Origin: Actinomadura sp. KC06
Lineage (GTDB): Bacteria; Actinomycetota; Actinomycetes; Streptosporangiales; Streptosporangiaceae
Direction of reading: 5' to 3'
DNA length: 39,192 bases
Assembly (NCBI RefSeq): GCF_004348735.1
Contig: NZ_SMKT01000086.1
Span: forward strand, 1-39,192
Shown: positions 16,961 to 24,511 of the stretch, piece by piece
How the letters are laid out: each line of letters begins with the position of its first letter
Numbering within the stretch: the stretch's first letter is position 1
Made by a program: the position numbers and the translations under genes
Notes under the pieces: generated by a model
Told to the model about the DNA's origin: nothing
What the model saw: the letters and a program-made list of their open reading frames with translations, nothing else
The model's database searches: none

Positions 16961-17730
16961 CGTCCACCTCCGCTGGGCTGACGATATCCATCACCAATCC
17001 CACCGGGGACGCGTGAGGAGAAAGAGATGGTGAAGACGTACTCGGCGCCGGTTAGGGGTGAGGATGAATTCCATGGCCTACTGGGGTCGCCGAATGGGCC
17101 GTTCCGGTGCCGCCCTCCCAAGGATGGCTCCCTGCGCAACGAGCGGCACCATCTCCACAGCACCTACAAGGAATTCCCCTGGGTGCAGGCGGTCACCGGT
17201 TACGGCCCGGCCAGGCCGCCGCGGGAAGGCCGGTCCGTGGGGAGCCCACCTCGGCCGGTGATGGTCGACTGCTCCTCCGGCTTCCCAGGCGTACCGCTCG
17301 CACCAACGTGCCCGGCCGCGACGGGGCCGATTGGGAGCCACCGGTCGTGCGGGGAGTTCCCCGCTATGACCTGCTGATCATCGAGGTAGAGGAGGTGGGC
17401 TGTCGCCGGCGGCGCCTACGCCCACGTGTCGCCCCTCATGCGAGAGGAGCTGTGCGCCAGGCTCGGTGGGAGCAGACCCTCGACGGTCGCTCTCGCACCG
17501 GGGTCGTCCGTACCCTTTGGTGAACGCGCTACTGACCAAGCGCCGCGCGAGACGAGAGCTCGATCATCTCCCGAACGTCCCGGAAAGGGCGGCAACCAAT
17601 GCTCGGCACACCTCCCACACTGCCCCCGATCAGAGCGCACGGCGCTCATGCCCTATCGATATGCGCAGGTGAACAGGGTCGTGCCGACCATCTCCATGAG
17701 CGTGAAAGGACGCCGAGACGGTCGTGCCCT
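16961..17730. other. Gene-poor stretch before PaaX
   Basis: About 770 bp with no supported gene. Several frames are open for 70-138 codons, but the translations have no recognisable domain. The right end merges into the acyl-CoA dehydrogenase tail at 17731, so at least part of this DNA is probably a scrambled remnant of that gene. Confidence 0.4.
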
Positions 17731-17790
17731 ATTTTCGAGGGCACGAACCAGATCCAGCGTCTGGTGATCTCTCGCCACCTCGCCCGCTGA
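17731..17790 (+). pseudogene. C-terminal tail of an acyl-CoA dehydrogenase
   Basis: The last 19 codons before a TGA at 17788 read IFEGTNQIQRLVISRHLAR. EGTNQIQRLVI is the near-invariant C-terminal helix of acyl-CoA dehydrogenases (FAD-contacting GTxEIQR segment). Nothing recognisable of the preceding 360 residues remains. The tail ends 4 nt before the PaaX gene, so the two were probably an operon before the deletion. Confidence 0.75.
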
Positions 17791-17794
17791 GCCG

Positions 17795-18628
17795 GTGGCG
17801 GCGGAGCGGATGGCCCCACCCGGCGAGTTCGGCGCGGCGAGCGCCCGGTCGCTGCTGCTGACCGTGCTGGGCGAGTTCGTCCTGCCCGGCGGCGGACCGG
17901 TCTGGACGGCGGCGTTCCTGCGGGCGCTCGGGCTGCTCGGCATGGAGGAGAAGGCCGTCCGGCAGGCGCTCGCCCGCAGCGCCACCGACGGCTGGATCGC
18001 CGGTGAGCGCCGCGGCCGGCGCACCGCCTGGCGGCTGACCCCGTCCGGGGTGCGGCTCCTCAACGACGGCGCCGAGCGCATCTGCGGCCTGGGGCGTCCC
18101 GGCGGCGACTGGGACGGGCAGTGGCTCCTGGTCCTCGCCACCGTCCCGGAGACCAGCCGCAGGCTCCGCCACATGCTGCGCACGCGGCTGGCCTGGAACG
18201 GTCTCGGGAACCTCTCCCCCGGCGTGTGGGTCAGCCCGCATCCGGGACGGGAGCCCGAGGTGCGGCAAGTCCTTGCCGAGATCGGCGTCGCGGGCACGTC
18301 CACGCTGTTCACCGGACGGCTCGGCGACCTGTCCGAGGCGCGGCGGGTGGCCCGGCGGGCGTGGGACCTGGACGCGATCCAGCGCGCCTACGACGACTTC
18401 GCCGACGCCGTCCGCGAACTGTGCCCGGACGGTGATCCCGGGACGTTCGCCGCGCACACCAGGCTCGTGCAGGAATGGCGCCGGTTCCCGTTCCTCGACC
18501 CGGGCCTCCCGGCGGAGCTGCTGCCGGACGGCTGGAGCGGCTTCCGGGCGTCCGCGCTCTTCCACGAGCGCCACGCCGCGTGGCGTCCCGCCGCCGAGCG
18601 CCAGTGGAAGGCGATGGCGGACGGCTGA
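17795..18628 (+). CDS. PaaX-family transcriptional regulator
   Basis: A 277-residue protein with the three parts of PaaX-like regulators. The N-terminal winged helix is at about 15-85 (RSLLLTVLGEFVLP, then EKAVRQALARSATDGWI, then RRGRRTAWRLTPSG). A central Cas2-like PaaX domain is at about 100-190 (GQWLLVLATVPE, LSPGVWVSPHPG), and the C-terminal domain holds FPFLDPGLPAELLP near 235-250. The archetype represses phenylacetate catabolism and is released by phenylacetyl-CoA. No paa catabolic gene is nearby; the only trace is the acyl-CoA dehydrogenase tail 4 nt upstream, its probable former partner. The GTG at 17795 is given; the ATG at 17810 (weak GGAG upstream) is equally plausible and keeps all domains. 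Confidence 0.9.
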   Translation: MAAERMAPPGEFGAASARSLLLTVLGEFVLPGGGPVWTAAFLRALGLLGMEEKAVRQALARSATDGWIAGERRGRRTAWRLTPSGVRLLNDGAERICGLGRPGGDWDGQWLLVLATVPETSRRLRHMLRTRLAWNGLGNLSPGVWVSPHPGREPEVRQVLAEIGVAGTSTLFTGRLGDLSEARRVARRAWDLDAIQRAYDDFADAVRELCPDGDPGTFAAHTRLVQEWRRFPFLDPGLPAELLPDGWSGFRASALFHERHAAWRPAAERQWKAMADG

Positions 18629-18701
18629 GCCCGCGCCGGTGGTGTAGGAGGCGCGCCGCGGGGAAGTCGGAGAAGGTCGCCGCGCGGTCGGGAGGTCTGG
18701 G

Positions 18702-19586
18702 ATGGGCAGCTTGGTGGGGCGGAACCTGCTCGCCGGAGCCGAACCCGATGTCGCCGCCGATGCGGGCCATCCCGACCCGCCGCCCAGGATGGGGTTCTTC
18801 ACCGACACGTCCGTGTGCATCGGGTGCAAGGCGTGCGAGGTGGCGTGCAAGGAATGGAACGCCGTGCCCGAGGACGGCCTGGAGTTCACCGGCATGTCCT
18901 ACGACAACACGCAGGGGCTCGGCGCCGACACCTGGCGGCACGTCGCGTTCATCGAGCAGAGCAAGCCGATGGGGAATGCCGAGACCGGCGCGGACGGCGC
19001 GAAGGACCTCCGGTGGCTGATGGCGTCCGACGTCTGCAAGCACTGCACGCACGCCGCCTGCCTGGACGTCTGCCCCACCGGTTCGCTGTTCCGCACGGAG
19101 TTCGGCACGGTCGTCGTCCAGGAGGACATCTGCAACGGGTGCGGGTACTGCATTCCCGCCTGCCCGTACGGGGTCATCGACCAGCGCAAGGGCGACGGCC
19201 GGGCGTGGAAGTGCACGCTGTGCTATGACCGGATCGGCGTCGGCATGGAGCCGGCGTGCGCGAAGGCGTGCCCGACCGACTCCATCCAGTACGGGCCGCT
19301 CGACGAGCTGCGCGAGCGTGCGGCGCTGCGCGTCGACCAGCTTCATGACCTCGGCGTCGACGACGCCCGCCTATACGGCCACGACCCGGACGACGGCGTC
19401 GGCGGCGACGGCGCGTTCTTCCTGCTGCTGGACGAGCCCGAGGTGTACGGGCTGCCGCCGGACCCGGTCGTCACGACCCGCGACCTGCCGTCGATGTGGC
19501 GGCACGCGGGCGCGGCGGCGGCCGCGATGCTCGGCGGGCTGGCCGCCGTCTTCGCCGTCCACGGCCGCGCGGGAGGCCGGCGATGA
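18702..19586 (+). CDS. Four-cluster [4Fe-4S] electron-transfer subunit (FdhB/HybA-like)
   Basis: A 294-residue protein of the DMSO-reductase/formate-dehydrogenase iron-sulfur family. All sixteen cluster cysteines are present: C39/42/45/49, C112/115/120/124, C144/147/150/154 and C171/174/186/190. Residues 265-287 are Ala-rich and hydrophobic, a probable C-terminal membrane anchor as in formate dehydrogenase beta subunits. In known complexes this subunit passes electrons between a molybdopterin catalytic subunit and a quinone-reactive membrane subunit. There is no Tat signal, so export, if any, would need a partner. The ATG at 18702 follows GGGAGG at 6 nt. The stop overlaps the NrfD start (ATGA). 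The gene that normally lies upstream, the catalytic alpha subunit, is absent: PaaX is only 73 bp away. Confidence 0.93.
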   Translation: MGSLVGRNLLAGAEPDVAADAGHPDPPPRMGFFTDTSVCIGCKACEVACKEWNAVPEDGLEFTGMSYDNTQGLGADTWRHVAFIEQSKPMGNAETGADGAKDLRWLMASDVCKHCTHAACLDVCPTGSLFRTEFGTVVVQEDICNGCGYCIPACPYGVIDQRKGDGRAWKCTLCYDRIGVGMEPACAKACPTDSIQYGPLDELRERAALRVDQLHDLGVDDARLYGHDPDDGVGGDGAFFLLLDEPEVYGLPPDPVVTTRDLPSMWRHAGAAAAAMLGGLAAVFAVHGRAGGRR

Positions 19587-20641
19587 GCACCTCGGATGTC
19601 GGCAAGGACGGCCTGCGCGGCGAGCGGCCCGGCCGGGAGGCGGAGGTCGGCGGGGGCCTGCGGCGGCGCGGCCGGAAGCGCGGCAGGCACCGGGGCGAGA
19701 AGGCGATGGTGCCGGACGCCGAGTTCACGTCCTACTACGGCAAGCCGATCCTGAACCCGCCGGTCTGGAAGGCGTCCGACGTCGCCGCGTACTTCTTCCT
19801 CGGTGGCCTCGCCGGGGCGGGCTCGGTGCTGGCGGCGGGCGCGCAGCTCACCGGGCGCCCCGTCACGGCGCGGGCGTTGAAGATCTCGTCGGTGGCCGCG
19901 CTCGGCGGGTCCACGGCCGCGCTGATCCACGACCTCGGACGGCCCGAGCGGTTCCTCAACATGCTGCGGGTGATGAAGCCGACGTCGCCGATGAGCATGG
20001 GGTCGTGGCTGCTGGCCGCCTACGGTCCGGCAGCGGGCGCCGCCGCCGTCCTGGACGTCACCGGCCTCTTCCCGCGCCTCGGCGGCGCGGCCACGCTCGG
20101 AGCCGCCGCGCTGGGCCCGGCCGTCTGCACCTACACCGCCGTCCTGGCCGCCGACACGGCGGTCCCCGCCTGGCATGAGGCGCACCGCGAGCTGCCTTTC
20201 GTGTTCGCGGGTTCGGCGGTGGCGGCCGCGTCCGGCATGGCCCTGATCGCGGCCCCGCGGCGCGAGGCCGGGCCGATGCGCACCGCAGCGGTGTTCGGCG
20301 CGGCGCTGGAGCTGGCGGCCGCGAAACTGCTGGAGCGTCGAGCCGGGCTGGCCGCCGAGCCGTACAAGGAGGGCAAGGCCGGCCGGTTCGTGCGCGCGGG
20401 CGAGATCCTGTCGGCCGCGGGCATCGCCGGGAGCGTCCTGCTCGGCGGGCGCGGCCCGTCCGGCCGGCGCGGCCCGTCCGGCGGGTTCGGCCGGGCGGCG
20501 GCGGCGCTCAGCGGGGCGGCGCTCCTGGCGGGCTCGGCGTGCACGCGCTTCGGCGTGTTCCACGCCGGGATCCAGTCGGCGCGCGACCCCAAGTACACGG
20601 TGATTCCGCAACGGGAGCGGCTCCGGGCCGCCGGTGGATAG
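19583..20641 (+). CDS. NrfD/PsrC-type membrane subunit
   Basis: A 352-residue polytopic protein of the NrfD family, which carries the menaquinone site in formate dehydrogenase-, polysulfide reductase- and ACIII-like complexes. After a charged N-terminal extension (1-40, rich in Arg and Gly) comes SYYGKPILNPPVWK and then about eight hydrophobic helices. Typical NrfD traits are YFFLGGLAGAGSVLA on the first helix, a conserved LIHDLGRPERFLNMLRV loop, SPMSMGSWLL on the next helix, and YTAVLAADTAVPAWH. The ATG at 19583 overlaps the stop of the iron-sulfur gene by 4 nt, with GGGAGG upstream, so the two are coupled and must form a complex. No catalytic subunit is encoded in the window. Confidence 0.92.
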   Translation: MSTSDVGKDGLRGERPGREAEVGGGLRRRGRKRGRHRGEKAMVPDAEFTSYYGKPILNPPVWKASDVAAYFFLGGLAGAGSVLAAGAQLTGRPVTARALKISSVAALGGSTAALIHDLGRPERFLNMLRVMKPTSPMSMGSWLLAAYGPAAGAAAVLDVTGLFPRLGGAATLGAAALGPAVCTYTAVLAADTAVPAWHEAHRELPFVFAGSAVAAASGMALIAAPRREAGPMRTAAVFGAALELAAAKLLERRAGLAAEPYKEGKAGRFVRAGEILSAAGIAGSVLLGGRGPSGRRGPSGGFGRAAAALSGAALLAGSACTRFGVFHAGIQSARDPKYTVIPQRERLRAAGG

Positions 20642-20680
20642 GCTGGCCCCTCACCGCAGGCGCAGGAGAGGGGCCGTCCC

Positions 20681-21277
20681 GTGCCCGGTCAGGCCGCCGA
20701 GCGAACGCGCATCATCGAAGCCGCGTACCGGTGCCTCGCAGACGCGCAGGGCGCCCCCGTGTCCATCACCGAGATCCTGACCGCCGCGGGACTGTCGACC
20801 CGCGCGTTCTACCGGCAGTTCGAGTCCAAGGACGCGCTGCTGCTGGCGATGTTCCGGCGCGACGGCGGCCGGGTGATGGCCGAGCTCCGCGAGCTCGCCG
20901 CGTCCGCCGGGTCCCCGGCCGAGGCGCTGGGCGCGCTGATCGCGGGAATGCTCGCCATCACCGCCGACGAGCGCCGCCGCGCCCGCGTCCTGGCGCTCAC
21001 CTCCGGCGACGCGACCCGCGCCCGGGGCTACTCCGGGGAGCGCGGGCGCGTCATCGCCGAGCAGGAGGCGATCATCGCCGAGATCCTCGCGGCCGGACGG
21101 GCGGACGGCTCGTTCCCGTGGGCCGAGCCCGGCCCCGACGCGCGGTTCGTCCGCGCCGCGCTCGGCCAGGCGTTCGAGGACCAGATGGCGGGGACGGCCG
21201 AGGCCACCGCGGCCGAGGCGGCGGCCCAGATCACGCGGTTCGCCCTGCGGGCCCTGGGCGCGCGCCCGCCCGGCTGA
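20681..21277 (+). CDS. TetR-family regulator
   Basis: A 198-residue regulator. The N-terminal helix-turn-helix is at about 10-55 (RIIEAAYRCLAD, then SITEILTAAGLSTRAFYRQFESKDALLLAMF); the rest is a helical ligand and dimer domain. The GTG at 20681 is preceded by AGGAGAGGGG. It begins 39 nt after the NrfD gene on the same strand, so it may be co-transcribed with the redox pair. It is convergent with the DoxX gene with no gap: the two stop codons are adjacent (TGATCA at 21275-21280). It could bind the inverted repeats at 21841-21980. The ligand is unknown. Confidence 0.92.
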   Translation: MPGQAAERTRIIEAAYRCLADAQGAPVSITEILTAAGLSTRAFYRQFESKDALLLAMFRRDGGRVMAELRELAASAGSPAEALGALIAGMLAITADERRRARVLALTSGDATRARGYSGERGRVIAEQEAIIAEILAAGRADGSFPWAEPGPDARFVRAALGQAFEDQMAGTAEATAAEAAAQITRFALRALGARPPG

Positions 21278-21817
21278 TCAGGCCGTGGACTCGTCCCGGG
21301 TCTTCGCGGCCGGGCGCCAGAAGGCGGCCAGCAGGAGCGCCGCGCCGGCGCCGCCCGCGAGCGCGGTGATCGCGAAGCCCGTCCAGCCGGAGAACTCGTC
21401 CGACATCCCGAGCGCCCGGTCGAGGGACACCGCGCCGCCGCCGAGCGCCCCGGCCGCGCACGCCACCAGGATGATCATCAGGACGTATTCGTAGCCCTGG
21501 CCGGGCCGGAAGACGAAGAAGCCGTTGCGCAGGTGCGCGGTGATGAACGCGACCGCCATCGTGCCGACCGCGCCCGCCGCGGCGAGCGGGGTGAGCAACC
21601 CGAGCAGCAGCAGGACGCCCGCGCCGAGCTCGGTGCCGGTGGCCATCAGCGCGTGCAGCCTGCCGGGCCGCAGCCCCATCGACTCGAACCAGCCCGCGGT
21701 GCCCTCGATCTTGCCGCCGCCGAACGCGTGGTTCCAGCCGTGGGCGACGAGCGTGCCGCCGACGGACACCCGCAGGATGAGGGACGCGATGTCGGCGCCC
21801 GCCGCGTCCACTGCCAT
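21278..21817 (-). CDS. DoxX-family membrane protein
   Basis: A 179-residue protein with four hydrophobic helices, in the order typical of DoxX: ILRVSVGGTLVAHGWNHAFGG, then ATGTELGAGVLLLLGLLTPLAA, then the NGFFVFRPGQGYEYVLMIILV segment, then a final helix before a charged tail. The family includes the small subunit of an archaeal thiosulfate:quinone oxidoreductase and mycobacterial DoxX, linked to redox stress at the membrane. The AAAGGGG box precedes the ATG at 21817. It is divergent from the hemerythrin-like gene, with paired inverted repeats in between, so the two may be controlled together. Confidence 0.9.
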   Translation of the reverse strand: MAVDAAGADIASLILRVSVGGTLVAHGWNHAFGGGKIEGTAGWFESMGLRPGRLHALMATGTELGAGVLLLLGLLTPLAAAGAVGTMAVAFITAHLRNGFFVFRPGQGYEYVLMIILVACAAGALGGGAVSLDRALGMSDEFSGWTGFAITALAGGAGAALLLAAFWRPAAKTRDESTA

Positions 21818-21840
21818 GTACGGCCCCTTTCCGGCTCGGG

Positions 21841-21867
21841 GAGGTCACGTCCCCGCGCATTGACCTC
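21841..21867. promoter_or_regulatory. Inverted repeat GAGGTCA-N13-TGACCTC
   Basis: Perfect 7-bp arms (21841-21847 and 21861-21867) lie with centres 20 bp apart, two helical turns, a spacing suited to a dimeric repressor. The repeat lies 23 nt upstream of the DoxX start and could also serve the divergent hemerythrin-like gene. The nearby TetR (20681-21277) is the most obvious candidate to bind it. Confidence 0.5.
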
Positions 21868-21878
21868 GCCAACGTACA

Positions 21879-21980
21879 GGGCACCCGAATACCGGACGAA
21901 CCGTGGGGCAGATCACAGGAGTCACGCTCTGGATCGCGTCACGTTTCGGGGTGCTCGACGCATCTTCTGTTCGGGTGCCC
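21879..21980. repeat. 11-bp inverted repeat with 80-nt spacer
   Basis: GGGCACCCGAA (21879-21889) is repeated exactly as its reverse complement TTCGGGTGCCC (21970-21980) in the DoxX/hemerythrin divergent region. The two copies may be half-sites bound by one protein with DNA looping, or two separate operators, one for each gene. Confidence 0.5.
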
Positions 21981-22025
21981 CTCCGGAGGCGGCGCCCGGG
22001 TGCGGAGAGCTTGCTTGGAGGCGGC

Positions 22026-22700
22026 ATGGGCACCGAGCCACGGCGGTTCGACCTGACGATGCTGTACGCCGCGTACGACGCCTTCCGCCGCCACACGGCC
22101 GGGCTGGAGGCCGCGGCGGAGTCCGAGGGTGCGGTCGCCGGGACGGCGGTCAGGAACGGCTGGGCCCTGTTCAAGTTCCACTGGCGCGTCCAGGACATCG
22201 CGGAGAAGCGCACCCTGTGGACGGTGATGTACGCCAAGGAGCCGGACCCCGAGCCGAGCGGCGGCGGAAGGCGGCTGGGAGTCGTCCTGGACGCGATGGC
22301 GCTGCGCGCGCTGCGCGTCGTCCCGATGATGGACGGGGTGGACGCGGCACTGGAACACCGTGACCGCGCGATGTTCGCCCGGTACGCGCGGGACCTCCAC
22401 GCCGCCGTGGACACGCTCCTGGAGTTCAAGGAGTCGAACGTCCTCCCGCTGATCCCGGACACGCTCACCGCGTTCGAGTGGGGCACGTTCGACGTCGAGT
22501 TCCGCGGCGAGCTGGGCCTGCGCGGGCTCGGCGTGTACCTGCCGTGGCTGCTGGACGGCGCGCCCGACCCCACCCGCCGCGCGGTGCTGCGGCTCCTGCC
22601 GCCGCCGATCCGGTTCGCCTACCGGGCGCGCTGGCGGCCCCGCTACCGGCGGCGGAACCGGCAGGCCGTGCCCGCCGGCCGAGCCGGTCCGGCGGTGTGA
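22026..22700 (+). CDS. Hemerythrin-like helical protein lacking most metal ligands
   Basis: A 224-residue protein starting at the ATG 22026 (GGAGG 4 nt upstream). The first 150 residues follow the actinobacterial hemerythrin-domain pattern: MLYAAYDAFRRH (1st helix, His23), FKFHWRVQDIAE (His52, Glu60), a third helix with EHRDRAMFARYARDLH (His111, His125), and LLEFKESNVLPLI. Relatives carry HHxxE and a final HxxxE for a di-iron site; here these become QDIAE and FKES, so at least three ligand histidines are gone. Oxygen binding is therefore doubtful. The C-terminal 75 residues are a hydrophobic patch followed by an Arg-rich tail, possibly membrane-associated. It lies just upstream of the cytochrome b gene on the same strand (109 bp). 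Confidence 0.7.
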   Translation: MGTEPRRFDLTMLYAAYDAFRRHTAGLEAAAESEGAVAGTAVRNGWALFKFHWRVQDIAEKRTLWTVMYAKEPDPEPSGGGRRLGVVLDAMALRALRVVPMMDGVDAALEHRDRAMFARYARDLHAAVDTLLEFKESNVLPLIPDTLTAFEWGTFDVEFRGELGLRGLGVYLPWLLDGAPDPTRRAVLRLLPPPIRFAYRARWRPRYRRRNRQAVPAGRAGPAV

Positions 22701-22809
22701 CGCGGTCCACATCGCGGGATGTCACATTCCCCGGCCCCACCCGGTCTTCATGCGCAGAGGCCCTTCATGCGCTGAGGCGCGTGTGCTCGACGGCGAGAGG
22801 ACGTTGACG

Positions 22810-24504
22810 ATGGCGGAGAATCGGCCGGCCGGCGGCCGGCCCGGCGCGCGGCCGGGCGGGCGGGCACCATCGAAGTTCGTGGACGGCTCCGCCCGTGCCC
22901 TCGACGAGCGGTTCGGCACGACCGGCTTCGTCCGCAAGGCCATGCGCAAGGCGTTCCCGGACCAGTGGAGCTTCCTGCTCGGCGAGATCGCGATGTACTC
23001 GTTCGTGGTCATCTTGCTGACCGGGGTGTACCTCACGCTGTTCTTCAAGCCGAGCATGCACGAGGTCATCTACAACGGGTCCTACACGAAGCTGCAGGGC
23101 GTGAAGATGAGCGAGGCGTACGCGTCCACGCTCGAGATCAGCTTCGACGTGCGGGGCGGGCTGCTCGTCCGGCAGATGCACCACTGGTCGACGCTGATCT
23201 TCATGGCGGCGATCCTCATCCACATGCTGCGGAACTTCTTCACCGGCGCGTTCCGCAAGCCGCGCGAGCTGAACTGGCTGATCGGCATCCTCATGTTCAT
23301 GCTGGTGATGCTGAACGGCCTGTTCGGCTACTCGCTGCCGGACGACCTGCTGTCGGGCACCGGCCTGCGGATCCTGGAGGGCGTGCTCGCCGCAATCCCG
23401 CTGGTCGGCACCTACGCGGTGATGTTCGTGTTCGGCGGCGAGTATCCGGGGACCGACATCATCCCGCGGCTGTACATCGTCCACGTGCTGCTGATCCCGG
23501 GGATCCTGGCCGCGCTGATCCCGCTGCACGCGATCGTGCTGACGTGGCGGCAGACGCACACGCAGTTCCCCGGCAAGGGGAGCTCGAACACGACCGTCCG
23601 CGGGTACCCGTTCTTCCCGGTGTTCATCGCCAAGACCACCGCGTTCTTCCTGTGGGTGATCGGCGTGACGGTGCTGCTGGCGGCGTTCGTCCAGATCAAC
23701 CCGGTCTGGCTGTTCGGCCCGTACGACCCGGGCGCGATCAGCTCCGGCTCGCAGCCGGACTGGTACATGGGCTGGCTGGAGGGCGCGCTGCGGACCATGC
23801 CGGGCTGGGAGATCAACGCGTGGGGCCACACGGTCACGATGAGCGTGGTCGTCCCCGCGCTGGTGGTGCCGGGGTTGCTGTTCACCGGCCTCGCCGTCTA
23901 CCCGTTCCTGGAACGCTGGGTGACCGGCGACCACGAGATCCACCACCTGCTCGACCGCCCGCGCGACGTCCCGGCGCGCACGGGCGTCGGCGTCGCGGGC
24001 GTGGTGTTCTTCGGGATGCTCTGGCTGGCGGGCGGCAACGACGTCCTCGCCGAGCGGTTCCACATCTCGCTGTTCGCGACGACGTGGTTCTTCCGCTTCG
24101 CGATCATCCTCGGGCCGATCATCGGCTACATCGTCGCCTACCGGATCTGCGTGGGGCTGCAGCGCCGCGACCTCGGCGTCGCCGAGCACGGGCTGGAGAC
24201 CGGCGTCATCCGCATGTCGCCGGACGGGAAGTTCAGCGAGGTCGAGCGGCCGATGACCGACGAGGCGATCGCCGCGATCACCGATCCGCGCCCGGCCGCG
24301 GCCGTCCCGCTGGACGTGCCGCCCCCGATCGAGGGCGTGGAGAGCCCGCGCGCCCGCAGCGGCGTGAAGCGGATGCGCGCCGCGCTGAACCGCCGGTTCC
24401 GGGCCGATCTGGTGGCCGTCCCCGAGCGGCGTCCGGACGGGAACGGCGACGGCGACGGCCACGCGATCACCGAGGGAGAGTCGGAGTCCGCCTCGCGGCG
24501 GTGA
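22810..24504 (+). CDS. qcrB: Cytochrome b subunit, QcrB type, orphan copy
   Basis: A 564-residue actinobacterial cytochrome b of the bc1/bcc complex. Start ATG 22810 (GAGAGG about 9 nt upstream). About nine membrane helices are visible. Heme-ligating histidines fit H124 (or H125)/H138 on helix B (MHHWST...IHMLRNF) and H225/H240 on helix D (VHVLLIP...PLHAIVL). The quinol-site PEWY motif appears as PDWY at 316-319, as in other actinobacteria. A hydrophilic C-terminal extension (about 450-564) is typical. It oxidises menaquinol and passes electrons to a Rieske protein and cytochrome c. The usual ctaE-qcrC-qcrA-qcrB operon is absent, so this is probably an extra copy working with other partners, or with the housekeeping QcrA/QcrC encoded elsewhere. 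Confidence 0.93.
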   Translation: MAENRPAGGRPGARPGGRAPSKFVDGSARALDERFGTTGFVRKAMRKAFPDQWSFLLGEIAMYSFVVILLTGVYLTLFFKPSMHEVIYNGSYTKLQGVKMSEAYASTLEISFDVRGGLLVRQMHHWSTLIFMAAILIHMLRNFFTGAFRKPRELNWLIGILMFMLVMLNGLFGYSLPDDLLSGTGLRILEGVLAAIPLVGTYAVMFVFGGEYPGTDIIPRLYIVHVLLIPGILAALIPLHAIVLTWRQTHTQFPGKGSSNTTVRGYPFFPVFIAKTTAFFLWVIGVTVLLAAFVQINPVWLFGPYDPGAISSGSQPDWYMGWLEGALRTMPGWEINAWGHTVTMSVVVPALVVPGLLFTGLAVYPFLERWVTGDHEIHHLLDRPRDVPARTGVGVAGVVFFGMLWLAGGNDVLAERFHISLFATTWFFRFAIILGPIIGYIVAYRICVGLQRRDLGVAEHGLETGVIRMSPDGKFSEVERPMTDEAIAAITDPRPAAAVPLDVPPPIEGVESPRARSGVKRMRAALNRRFRADLVAVPERRPDGNGDGDGHAITEGESESASRR

Positions 24505-24511
24505 GGGCCGG

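Noticed and set aside
18629..18701. A hidden selenocysteine-containing catalytic subunit upstream of the FeS protein
   Set aside because: Only 73 bp separate PaaX and the FeS gene, far too short.
22695..22735. A Crp-like site (TGTGAC ... GTCACA) before the cytochrome b gene
   Set aside because: The arms are 19 nt apart, much wider than the 4-6 nt of Crp/Fnr sites, and one overlaps the stop codon of the preceding gene.
22765..24462. A 565-codon minus-strand open frame
   Set aside because: It is antisense to the cytochrome b gene and has low-complexity His/Asp/Arg-rich composition.
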